Source: Knoxdaviesia capensis
Taxonomy: Eukaryota > Ascomycota > Sordariomycetes > Microascales > Gondwanamycetaceae
Length of the DNA stretch: 64,000 nt
Reading direction: 5' to 3'
Assembly (NCBI GenBank): GCA_001510575.1
Contig: LNGK01000008.1
Span: 3,771,541 to 3,835,540, forward strand
Shown here: positions 1 to 11,400 of the stretch, piece after piece
Layout: every line of letters starts with the position of its first letter
How positions within the stretch are numbered: the stretch's first letter is position 1
Translations under genes and position numbers: made by a program
Notes under the pieces: generated by a model
Seen by the model: only the letters and a program-made list of their open reading frames with translations
Told to the model about the DNA's origin: nothing
The model's database searches: none

Positions 1-2229
1 TGAGTTGAAGTGGATACAGGGGGGCCGGTCGTTGTAAATTAATATTTGCAGAAGAACAGACCAACAGCCATCCATCATCTTGTGTTTAAGTCGGGGCAAG
101 CCACGATGGAACCCTGCCAGTGCCAGCCAGTCTGGCCAAAGCTCCAGAAAGCTTTTTTGGCCCTCTTGTTCTTTCGTTTCTCCTGGGTAATCCGATTGGA
201 TGATTCGAGGACGACTTCTGAGGAGATGTTCGGGAGGTGAAATGCTCGTCTCGTCTCGATGCCGTGTCTCTGCCTTCCTCTGTTTCTCTCGGTCTCTCTC
301 CGTCTCGGCTTCACGCCGTGTGATCTAGCCAGTGTAGATTTCATGCATGCACTCGCAGCACTGTACATCCACATGCACATATGTATGCAACTGCAGGTCG
401 GTATATCACTTACAGCTGAAGTAGGAGAACTAGTCCCGATCGATGTGAAGGCCCCAGCTCGGCTGATTGGAGCAAATGTAACCCAGGCGATTATGTTAGC
501 AATCTCGATTTCACGCTTCCTTCTCTCTCGTTCTCATGAATCCAGAAGCTGAGAAATCCGACATCCTGGCAGGCAGCAAGAATCACGGAAGCCCAGACAG
601 CAGAACACCAACCCGGACATAAGAAAAAGGGGGCGAGCTGATTAAATCAAAGCATAAAGCATAAGAAACAAGACGAGAAACAGACCTTTCGTTCCAAAAA
701 ACGAGCCCGCCAAAAAGCGACGATCTTCGGAATTTAGCTTGTGATGGATGGATGATTGGCGTCAGGGATTTCGCTTGGTGATGTGAGAGTTTCCGGATCA
801 GTGTCACTAATTGATGATGACGGTATCCAAAAGAAGATGAAGAAAAGAAAATACTTATCAAGAGAAGAAGTCAGGCACAAGATCCTTCTTATTCCTTTTT
901 ATCCATCCTCGTTAATTGCATATTGAGCAGTAAGTACAAAGGGAGGCTCTTTCCTGAACCACCAGCCCACCACCTAGCCTTCGTTCCTTCCTACTGTTTC
1001 AGCAGCGCCACAACCTCTGCCACAGCACTGGAGGCTGAACTGAAAAAAAGGAAACGAGGAAGTGGTCCAGGGGGGTTTTCCACACTGTGTTCACCTCGAC
1101 TTTTTCACCTGAACTCTGCCCGTTTCTGCCCAGACCAGAGCTGGTGGGCACAGTCCTAAGAGTCAATGCACACTGTAGTTTCCGGTCCCTTCACTCTCTC
1201 GTTCTACAGTAGGCTTCATCCAACTTCGTTCCACCAGTGTGTTCCTGACCAAGATCATTGAATAAGCCAGCCTTTCTACCGATTGTCGTCGCTTGTCGCT
1301 TGAGGAAGGAACTCATGCATAAGGCGGTGAGTTCAGCCAACGCTCTATCGAACAGCTGCGGGTAGATTCAGGGGAATCCGGGCGGTGAGGGGTTTCTGCC
1401 GGCCCAGACTCCCTCCTCCGTTTGTTAATCCTTTTGTCCAACATCCATCTCTTAACAAACAAGCAAACACAAACGAGTTGGCGTAAGAGTGCCTTTTCTT
1501 TACTCATTTCTCTCGTCACTTCGCCTCCCTTTCCCACGCTCGTCCCTTACTGCGAGAGTGCAACGCCAATCACAAAAAGCAACACAGAAAGTCTCCCCTG
1601 TCAACTCATATCCCACCAAGCGCTCCGTGCCCCCTTTCCATATAGTCTCTTACCAAGTCCCGCTCGGACCGAACCCGACAGAATCTGGCCTCGCCAGCAT
1701 GGGCACACTAAGGAGGGTCTATGAGAGGCCACTGATAAATGCAACCTCATTCCACCGAGTCTGTCCTCGTACAAGTACTTAAGTCAAATAATGCTCGCAG
1801 TTTGACGGCCAGTCAAAGTTGACACCGACATCCCAAGCATTGCACTTACAATGTGTACATATCAGACATCACAGAATCAACCAAGAATTCAGCAAGGGCA
1901 AGAAAAAAAAACCCCCCCGGTCATTACATTTCATACAGGGTATATCTAACCAGCTGTGCCATGCAAAAAGAAGAAAAAGAAAAGTGGTGGCGGAATCCAA
2001 CAGCCACGAATGAGAAAAGACACTGACAGGCCAAAAACTGACAAAAGGAAATCCGTTGGAGATGGGCATTTCATACATTGAATACATCGAGGAACGGCCG
2101 ACTAATGGCCAGAGTCCACGCCCCGCTCTCCGCTAGGGAGAAGAGACGCCTTTGGGCTCTGACCGGTGAAACTGTCATTCAACCAAACTGAGAAGAGAGG
2201 AGAAAATAAACCGAGGAAAGAAACGGGGG
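1..2229. other. Intergenic, no gene seen
   Basis: Both strands were read and only short open frames without family signatures or codon bias were found. The right end (about 2040-2229) is the likely 3' flank of the minus-strand gene that ends at 2230. No RNA gene or mobile element was recognised. Confidence 0.55.
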
Positions 2230-4515
2230 TTACTTGCGCCCCTTGGTGCTCTTCGACCGGAACAACCGCTTCAGCGATGCCAGCATGCCAGACTGCTTCT
2301 CCTGGGGGGGCGAAGCGGTCGGAGCAGCAGCGAATAGCGGAAGACCGCGCGTGGAACCTGCAGCAGGCGCGGCCATCGCCACGCCGACGTTCTTCGCCGC
2401 ATGGTCCGCAACCACGCGCTGCTCTAAAGACGCGGGGATGTCCGACGCAGCTTCTGGGGCACTACCGGTGCCATTAGCCTCATCCGAGGAGGCCAGTATA
2501 GCGGAGCGGCGCTTCTGCATGAACGATGCACCCGACGACAACCGCCGCCGCTCCTTCACCGACCCAGTAAGCGACGGAGCCAGAGTTTGAGAAGCAGTAG
2601 TGGGAGTCGACGGGCTGCTGGGCACAGCTGATGAGAACACGGGAGCGCTGCGTCGTCGTGCAGCCTTCTCAGATGCCGACAGTCGGCTGCCGATGTTTCC
2701 ATTGCTAGCAGCATCGGCAGTTCCAAGAGCAGGCGATCCAACACGCACCGGGAGCGGCGAAGGTTGGTCTTCGGCGATAGCTGCCGAGGCAGTGGGAGAG
2801 GAGGACCGGGTAGTCGTGGCAGCCTTCTGCTTCGCCGGGCTGCATGCTCCCTGTCCACCACCCACTGCCGGAGGGGGTGTGATGCCCAGAAGTTGAAGAG
2901 AGATCCAGACTGACGAAACCGCAATGAACGTCCTGATCTCTTCGTCCACGGCGATCGTCGTCTTCCGGTCGCTCGTAGGCGAGGACATGCTGCCTTCCGG
3001 GACCGAAGGGGGCTGAACTGGAGCGATGGCGCAGTAGGTGTTAAGGATCTCCAGCGAATCGGGCGTGAGCGTCGCCAGAATCGGGTGTCGTCGAGTCGAG
3101 GGATCCAGAAGACTGAACGTGTACTTATACGGGGCATCCGGGGCAACGTTGCGGCGCCGAACCCACCGCGCAACTTCTTCCCGGCCGTCGTTGCAGGTGC
3201 GGGTAAACTCATACGATCCGCTCGACATCAGGTGAGCAGTCCAAACCGTACCGTCCTCCAACACAATGTCCATTGCCTCAGAGCCATCGGGAAGCAGCTC
3301 CGCTGTCGGGCTAAACACGGCTACCAGTTCACGGCGCTCGCGGCGTTCGTCGTCATCTTCGTCGGTCGATCCGTCAGCGGGGGAATCATATCGTTCACTC
3401 TGCGCCAGGACAAGGTCGTTAGGTCCCAGGTGACCACGGCGGAGGAACAGTCTCGGAAAGCGCCGGGACAGCCGGGTTGCAGCTAGGACTGAACCAAGTA
3501 GAGCACTCGACGGTAGCACGTCGTACAGTGGCCGGGGCCGTGTGTCTGACACTTGCTGCAGTTGCAAGATCAGTTTGGGTCGAAGTTGAATGAAGCGGCG
3601 AGGACGCTTTACCACACGGGATGCAGGCTGGGCGAGGATAAACTTGGTGCCGTCTCGAGGGGTGCGGCGGCGACGGCCAACACCCTGGCTACTGCTACGA
3701 CCAGAAGCCGAAGCATGGTTGGAACTTTGCTCGCTACTATCGGATATGCTGCCGTCATCCTCAACGTCGTTATCCGAGAGCTGGGAGCGGCCGTGATCGT
3801 GATATAATCTCGACATGGCCGAATGCAGAGTGGGGTGTGCTATGGAATGGGACGCGGTGTCTTGGGAAGGTTGGTGGCGAGGAACCGGCGAATGTGATAA
3901 GCGTTGAACGGGAGCCGGAGATCGAGAAGGGGAATACGTGTACTCGGAGTCCGGTTCAGCAAACCGCACGTGGTCGCGGCGCGGAGAGTGGGTGGTTATG
4001 CGAGGCGACCTCGACGGGTTCTCCGGACTATGGAGACACGACGGAGGAAGCTGTGGTGCAGAAGAGAACGGCAACCGCGATGGAGACGGAGGGACTGAAG
4101 AAGTTGGCGAGCCAGTGCCAAACTTCGAGGCGAGGAACTGCGAGTAGGGTGAAAGTAAAGGTGATTCGGCCAATATAGATGATCCCATCTGGTGGGAAGA
4201 GGCGGAAGCCGGGTTCCGAGGCGGAAGGTGCGGGTAAGACGGCGAGGACAGAGCTACAGCTATGAGGTTGCCTACAGATTGGGCAGGAGCGTTGCTCTCT
4301 GAGATTGCGCGAGTTGACGTGTCTGCAGTTGTCGTCGTTGTTGTAGTAAGAGCGGAGGTTAAAACGGATCTAGTCGTAGCAAGTTCGACGTCAGGAAACT
4401 GTAGCCATGAAGAACAGTATTGGACAAAGCGGCGAGTAGTGGAAATGGTTTGGGCCGGAGAGTCTGGAGGAGTATATTCATGAGCATGGAAACTTGCTCC
4501 GAAATGTATAAACAT
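2230..4515 (-). CDS. Conserved fungal protein of unknown function, Ser/Pro-rich
   Basis: Single open frame of 761 residues. I do not recognise a named domain. The first 290 residues are rich in Ser, Pro and Thr, with many SPxR and SPS stretches that look like kinase target sites, and an acidic Asp/Glu/Ser patch. A more ordered middle part begins with a basic segment (VKRPRRFIQLRPK) and continues through an apparent beta-rich region with DIVLEDGTVW, SYEFTR and ARWVRRR motifs, about residues 310-540. The C-terminal 200 residues are again disordered and end in a basic tail (LKRLFRSKSTKGRK), which could bind membrane or nucleic acid. The first Met at 4515 was used; an internal Met before GSSILAESPLLSPYSQF would give a shorter product. 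The layout resembles conserved hypothetical proteins of Pezizomycotina, but this is recollection and no function is inferred. A purine-rich plus strand upstream suggests a long pyrimidine-rich leader. Confidence 0.8.
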   Translation of the reverse strand: MFIHFGASFHAHEYTPPDSPAQTISTTRRFVQYCSSWLQFPDVELATTRSVLTSALTTTTTTTADTSTRAISESNAPAQSVGNLIAVALSSPSYPHLPPRNPASASSHQMGSSILAESPLLSPYSQFLASKFGTGSPTSSVPPSPSRLPFSSAPQLPPSCLHSPENPSRSPRITTHSPRRDHVRFAEPDSEYTYSPSRSPAPVQRLSHSPVPRHQPSQDTASHSIAHPTLHSAMSRLYHDHGRSQLSDNDVEDDGSISDSSEQSSNHASASGRSSSQGVGRRRRTPRDGTKFILAQPASRVVKRPRRFIQLRPKLILQLQQVSDTRPRPLYDVLPSSALLGSVLAATRLSRRFPRLFLRRGHLGPNDLVLAQSERYDSPADGSTDEDDDERRERRELVAVFSPTAELLPDGSEAMDIVLEDGTVWTAHLMSSGSYEFTRTCNDGREEVARWVRRRNVAPDAPYKYTFSLLDPSTRRHPILATLTPDSLEILNTYCAIAPVQPPSVPEGSMSSPTSDRKTTIAVDEEIRTFIAVSSVWISLQLLGITPPPAVGGGQGACSPAKQKAATTTRSSSPTASAAIAEDQPSPLPVRVGSPALGTADAASNGNIGSRLSASEKAARRRSAPVFSSAVPSSPSTPTTASQTLAPSLTGSVKERRRLSSGASFMQKRRSAILASSDEANGTGSAPEAASDIPASLEQRVVADHAAKNVGVAMAAPAAGSTRGLPLFAAAPTASPPQEKQSGMLASLKRLFRSKSTKGRK

Positions 4516-5442
4516 GACGATTTAGGCCACCTGAGAGAATTGAGTAGAGAAGCGAATGTGTGGGGGTTGTAGAAGATAGATATGGAGGAGGGAAGAAAAA
4601 GGAATGGAGAGAGCTTGAGTGAAAATGCCGTGGCGAGGAATTCGCAACTTGTATAAAGCATAGAGAGGGAGACAGCGGAGACAGGGGGAGATGTTAAAGG
4701 GCAGTGTGTTTGTTCTCCGGCGTCTGTAAAGGGTGTTTGAAAGGGGGCGGGCATGTGCTTAAGGGAGAACGTGGATGGCCAATGAAGGAGTCGACCATAT
4801 AAGAAGAGGCAGAGTAAGACACACACACTTTAGCGGTCAAAAGGCACAGATGGGCATAAAAGGATCACTAGGTGCTCTAAGAGATGGCCCAACCCAGCAT
4901 GTGTTGGCAAGTGAAATACAAGATATGTAGAGGCAGATCGAGAGAAAGAGGGAAAAGAAGATAAAGATTGCGGGAAGTGACCGCGGTGGTAGAGAGATCC
5001 CCGGGCACAGAAGAGCAGAATGACACGATGGGGGGGGTGCGAGGGGTGGTGAAAGCCTTGGACCGCCGAATGACAGGCACAGCAGATTGTCCTACAGGAT
5101 GGGAGTGTGGGATAGAGAGGAATAGGTCGGAGCTGGTACGAGAGTGAACGAGAGCGAGAGCGAATGATCAAAAAGAGAGCAAGGGAGGTGATAAAATGCT
5201 GTGGTGTTTTGATCGTGTATAGATTGGATAAATCGGGAATTATAGACGCACGACGGAAGAAACAGGTGAAGGAAAGGTTCAAGATGGAAAAAGACGACGA
5301 ACAGGAAAGAAAGAACAAATTATACACACCTTTTCCGTTCAGGTTAAACCCCAATCGGAAGAGAGAAGCAGAAAGAATGATCAGGAAGGAAGTCGAGGAA
5401 TGAAGCAGAAAGAACGGCCGACACAGCACCTTGTAGGTTGAC

Positions 5443-5454
5443 GGTTAGGGTTAG
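5443..5454 (+). repeat. Telomere-like motif (GGTTAGGGTTAG)
   Basis: Two tandem TTAGGG-type units in the far upstream region of the minus-strand gene at 2230-4515. One of six such double motifs in the window. It is too short to be a former telomere; more likely a telobox-like protein-binding site or chance. Confidence 0.5.
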
Positions 5455-8400
5455 CCGCGGGTGAGTCGACGACGTTGGGCATTCGTGATCAAAAGGTGCT
5501 GCTGGTAGAGTACTGAATCGCCATGTGAAGCTCGCAAGAAGCGGTACTGAGTTGGTTCATTCACACGAGAGGGGAGCCAGAGAGAGAAATGTTGTGTCAG
5601 AAGTTATTCGGTAGCCTAGATTTGGCAGCGGCGGTGGTGTGGAGGAATCCTGAGAACCAGAAACTGAGATGTGCTGCGAACTTGGCACAAGGAATCACGG
5701 ATGCTGAGTTAGAGACAAGGCCGGTGTGCCGAAGGCTGAAGGAGAAAGAAGCAAATAATTAAAGCTGATCCAGTCGAGCCTGGAAAGGGTAGTCCACGAG
5801 AAAGAGGATTTGAAGAACCGAGTATGTGCTGCGCTGTGATGTCTCTAAAAGAAAAAGGCCCGTACGTTCAGCGAAGGGAGACACAGACGTCCAAGAGACA
5901 AAAAGAGGTTGAATGATATAGAGGGCTCGGAAACACGGCACGACAAGTTTGGGAGCTCTGGAATGTCAAACGACGTGAGGAATTGAATGACAACAGCAGC
6001 GACAGCCAGCTCTGGAGAAGTTGTGGAAGTGACGAAAAGGGCAGACTGGAATGTTGGAAGTGCCGGATATATGCGTGTTCGAGCTATAAATGCTCCTAAC
6101 GAGAATAGGACACCAGCAAGTTGTTTCGTTTAACCAGCCGCGCGGGTGAAGTGAAGTGTATAAGCAGCAAGGGACTCTGGTATGTATGTAGTATTGAACA
6201 GCCAGTAGACAAAGAGCAATGAGGAGAATCAAGAAAATCAACCTCTAGTAACAACAACGGAAAAGTGGGTGGGAAAACAAAAAGAAGAAATGGAAAGTCC
6301 GGAGCCCCGGAGCGGTCGGTGGAAGAAGAAAACACTCCAGGATGAAAGGGGACGACAGCCAAGCGGGAAGCCGGCAAGTCCAGAATATAATGACGGAAGT
6401 AGGGAAAGGCAAGTCGATCCAAAGAAGCACAGAGCCGGCCCAGGAAGACTCGGAAATAACAGAAAAAGAGAGTAATGTGAATTAATTATAGATGAACTGA
6501 GACAAGGAAGCCGCACAACGAGCCGGCGTGAAAAGGTTTTTTTTTTTTTTGGCTTTTGTTTCCTGGTGGCGGGAACCAAAAAAACCCCGAATAAGAAAAA
6601 ACCACCAAATAAGGACCAGCCAACCACACAAGACAGGGAACAGTATCTCCGCTGGAGAAAGGGCTATGTTGCAGTGTCCGTAGAGTAAGAGAGATAAAAA
6701 GTGAATCTGCTAGTGGCCAAAACTTGACAAGCCGTGGCTTCACTGAAGCTCCGGATTCTTCAGTGACAAATCGAGGCACGATTGTGTCCGATGAGGAAGT
6801 TTTTTTCTTTCAGCAGTTTGCCTCACTGGGAAGATACAAAGAAGAGAGGGAGGGAAGGAGAAGAACCCCAGGAGAATAGAAAGTACTTGGGGTTAAAAAA
6901 GACCGGACGGGCGTGAGATTTAAAGGTCGGTAAGTCAGACTGACGGTGAGGGTGAGGTGGGGAGGCCCAGACAATGTGGAACGAGCAAGCAGCGGTTTGG
7001 GCGAGGGAGCATGTAACCAACAAGACAGAGACCGAGGAACGTGGTTTGATTTCTTAGGGACACACAAATGTTCCGTGGTCATGGGAAACAGTGCTCAAAT
7101 CGAAGGACGGGTCAGAAAAAAATCCCAAACCTGCTGCAGGGCGTGGTCAACAGGGCTTTTTCTGTGTGCTAGGGTTTATATTTCTTTTCTTCGGTTCGGG
7201 TGACTGGCGTGGTGGCGCATCATCACCACTGTTTGTAAAGAGAGAAAAGCAGGGCAAAATGGGTTTTTTTAAGCCTCGTGGATTCGGTGGGCTGACATGT
7301 GGTTTCTCTGGCGTCGTCGGGTTTCTGTGATGTCTGAGGTCGACATATAAAGAAGGCCAAAGTGATCCAGAGGTCTGTATCTGGAAGATATCAGTGCGAC
7401 ACAATGTCGTAGAGCTTACAGCACCGGTGATACATACCACCAGCAAGCATATATGGTCCAATTACACGTTGACGAGTACGGGTACGCTCAGAGAAAGGGA
7501 AGCTGTAATATATCAAGGCATCTTGTCATCCGCCACTTGGTGTTGGCTCTTCAGTATCACACTCACTTTGCGTTCGCCTCCATGTGTGGTCTGGGGCATC
7601 ACACAGTACTCGAGTTCGCACAGCTCTTATACGAATACGTTCCCTGACCCCCGGGGGGGCACAACTGGACAGTGGCCCGAATCGTCAACAGCGAGTCAAC
7701 CCACTGGAAAGGGAGCACACACCCCCGTCTTTGCTTCCCCGGCCTAGAACAAGAGTCCGTCGTGCCGATGATCGTCGTGGGACCAAGCTATGCCCGTCGG
7801 ACTTCGATTCTGCTTGGGATTATTTCTTGGGGCGATTTCGGAGAGCTCGCTCGGAATAGACTGGGCCGCACACACAGCACACACCCTGAGACTCTCACTC
7901 TCTAACCCCAGTTCTCTTCCAACACTTTACCAACTGCCAACAAGAACCGCACACGATGTTGCCAAGAGCCTTCAAAACGGCACATGGAAGACCAGCAGAG
8001 GCTCACAGGGCACCGAAACTCGCTTAAACACCCCATGTACGCAAAAAAGACACAATGGACCGTTCGTTTTTTGGTCTTTCGTCAGTCCCTATTGCGCCGG
8101 AGTACTCCGTTCCAGGCAGGCAAGTGTTTCTACTGCCTTGTCCCTGCTCTCCCTCCCTTCTTTTGTGAGTTTATTTCTCGAGGCGGGCCCTGGACGCGGG
8201 CCAACCCCCCTTTTTGGCTCTTGTTCCATTTGGTTCTTTTCAGGTGGGTTGGGGTTGGCTATGCCGAGGGAACGAACCAGAAAGGAACACGGGCACACCA
8301 GAAGAGCAAGCAGGAACCTCGTTGATTGTTTTGTCTCTTGTTCAATGGACTGTCAATAGAGACCAATTATGTGCTACCGACGCTACAAGTGAGCCCTTCC

Positions 8401-11400
8401 TCATGACGGGTAGGTGGCAACAGGTTCCCTCAGAGCTCGAGCACTGGCGCTATATGCACCTCTCTCTTTCTCGTTGACACTTGGTGGTCTGAGCCATCCA
8501 GTGAGGTCATCGTCTATTCGATTGTGGTCAACAGGTGACTGTGGTTGGTGGTACGAGGACCACCACCACCAGTCCAGTCTGAATGTGGAAATGTTCAATG
8601 AATCTGGATTCTCCAATCCAGACACCAGGCCAGGCGATGTCCTTTCTTCTGTTCTCGTAGTCTTGTCCACACCCCAATTCACGATGCAAGGTGCTTTGTT
8701 CCTGTCACGGCAACGGGCACGTCTTGTTTGGGCCGAGCAGATCGGGCCTGAACTGCGGGCTTCTCATCACTCAAGTTGCCCCCCATCCGCGCTGATGAAG
8801 GGCCCTCTCACGATCGATCAATGCATCCAGTCCGGTCAGTTCCTTTTCCCAGCATCCAAAACAGAGCCAGGCATGAACCACTGTATCCAAGCACAACCAA
8901 GCATCCCCAAGCAGGGTCCAATCGCATTGGATCGGCTTGGCCCCGTCGACCCTATTCCAGAGGCAGTGTAGTTCAGTCCTTTTTGCTCTGTTTTTTTTCT
9001 GTCGATCTTTTCGGACACGAAAAAAGGAGAGAGAGAAAAGGAGCAATCCAGTACTGCCAAGCAACTCTTGGCCTCTTCGTGAACAAAAATATCTCAATTC
9101 TAGCAGGACTATCTAAATCAATCCGGAATGCTTATCCGCCGCCACCATCCAACTCCGCACGGGATAGCTTCTTGGCAACCGCAAGTTGTTGCTTGTCGTT
9201 CTGTGATGGTGTGGACCAAAAAAAAAAAGTGACTTTAATAATGCATTCAGTCTGCTATATTTTATCTCTTCCGTTAGGCTCAGGCCGAGCACGGTCAAAG
9301 TCAGCCTGTGTGGGCAACGAAACTCCACCATACAGAACCTCTCTATTCCGTTAAGACTGCCAGTCTAAGAAAGATCATCAACAAGTCAGAACCCCGTCAA
9401 GTTAGTCCCCGAGTTTCAACACAACGTCCTGTTTTTTTTTCTTGTCTCCCTTTCCAACACCAAAAACAACATTCAGCGTAGCGTCCGCCCCGGATCGAAT
9501 ACTACGCCCACCAGGCGCGTGACAGATCAGGAGCCGGCCCTTTTTCTGGCGTCTTAGCAACGAGGTAATCACGGCAGCGCCCTCAGCCTGCACAGCGAAC
9601 TCCACCAGAGAGTGCGTTTCTGTCGGTCTGTCAGATACAAGCGCCACGTGACCGTGGGTATTCCTCTTCTCGTTATCGTTTGTGCTCTTTTACGCGTTCA
9701 TCAGAGGAGACAGAAGACCGCCGGAATTCTAACATGCTCGTGTGCGTTTGCAAGCTCCGTATCCGATTGTCTCCTTTTTTTTTCTTCTTTTTTTTGATTC
9801 CCTCGTTTGGCACTTGGCACTGCGAGGAAGACTGCAGGCCAAGACCGTCACCTAGAAGACTGGTCGAACAGTGGAAAGGAGGGCAAAAAAGTGGGAGAAA
9901 TGTAACAAACGCGACAAAAGAGAGTTACTCCGCCACAGGTCTTGTGTTACTTCCTGCCCGATTCGGTGCAGGCCACAGAATCCCGGAGGAAACGTGACGC
10001 CGGGTCCAAAAGCTTGGGGCTCGTATAGTGGTCGCCGTCCTGCTTGCTGGCCACTGTGAGCTTGTCGGACGGACGAGATGTAACACACAACACAACGCTG
10101 GATCAAAGCACTGTTACCACACAAACCTATGGCCTTACATTCTGTGTGGACTTACCCACCTCGTCTTTTCTTTTCTCCGCCCGCGCGCTGGAAAATGACC
10201 ATACATCCCGTTTCCGCCAGATAAAAATCATCCAACCCCGGCTTCAATGTAACCCCGTGTGCATGCAGGATCGTTCACGTTGCAAGAGCTTGAATGAGAG
10301 AATGGCCGAGCCAACGAGCGGAATCACGGAACTGCATAAAGGTTCCCGGTGAAGATGACGGTAACTTGCCCCTATTGTACCCGAATGTCCTCTGTTCTTT
10401 CCATGACACGTATAAGACAGCCGTGATGTTCTTGCATCGACAGACATTCAACGTCCCTGAACATGATCCCATAGTGGGGCATAGAGCCATGTATTGAACC
10501 CCCCCCCCCCATCCTGCTATAAACGTCCCGGCGCTCTCTCCGGACAGTTGGAGAAATCCCGAAACGGGAGCAGCATCCCACCGACGTTAAAGCTGCCGAG
10601 TCCTCTTGAGATCGCCTCCATGTTTCCTATTCCCCATAGCTTTCCCCTCTACCAGTGCTATATCTGACATACCAATCAAGGCCGACATCGTTCCTTTTTT
10701 CAGATCACTAACCAGCCAATCGCAAAAACGCTCGTCTAGACGGATATGGTGGCATATCTGCGCATAAATAGAAGCCTCATATGGCACAGAACCTGTCTTC
10801 CCGATTCCCAAATGACCAGAACTCGCTGATTCTAATCAGAAGCTCCATGCCTCAGTCTCAAAGGACCAGAAGTACTAGTACGTTTCCTCTCCGCCGAATT
10901 TCTATGGACGTTTTTGGTGTGCTTGGCCTGGCTGAGAAAAATGGGCAGCCGATATCGATCGTCTAATGCTCCTTCCTCGGTGGCATGTTCAGCGGCCCTT
11001 GTGACAGTAACACCACGTTTTGCCGGGCCTATTACCTAGAGCAGGAACGACTGACCTCAGTCTCGTCAGCCAAGCCGCGCGACTTCCATTCTCGTGTTTC
11101 CCGGATTTGTTATCGCGGGCTTTTATCTTATCGGGCGCTAATCTCTTCAACATCGTCTCTCTTTTCCAACTTTTCTCTTTCTGGAGATGCTTCAAACTCT
11201 TATTGCATTCGCTCTTCTTAGCTTAAACGCTCAATGAGGGCTTCTCGATCGCTCGGATCGTGCGTGCTGCTGTGGATCGAGAAAAAATTCCAGTCTAGCA
11301 GATCCCCACTATCGCCGATCCACTCGCCAATTTGTTTTCTCTGTCGTCTTCGCTCAGCCGAGGCTTCGGGCTCCATCTTCGCCGCCATTGTTACTAGGAC

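Noticed and set aside
2556..3212. 218-codon minus-strand frame
   Set aside because: Alternate frame inside the 761-residue gene; Arg/Leu-rich shadow.
7790..9354. Overlapping plus-strand frames of 185-192 codons
   Set aside because: Three frames overlap, none has a family motif or codon bias.
10587..10811. Minus-strand frame with a GKTGS-like string
   Set aside because: The string alone does not make a P-loop domain and the frame has only 74 codons with no continuation.
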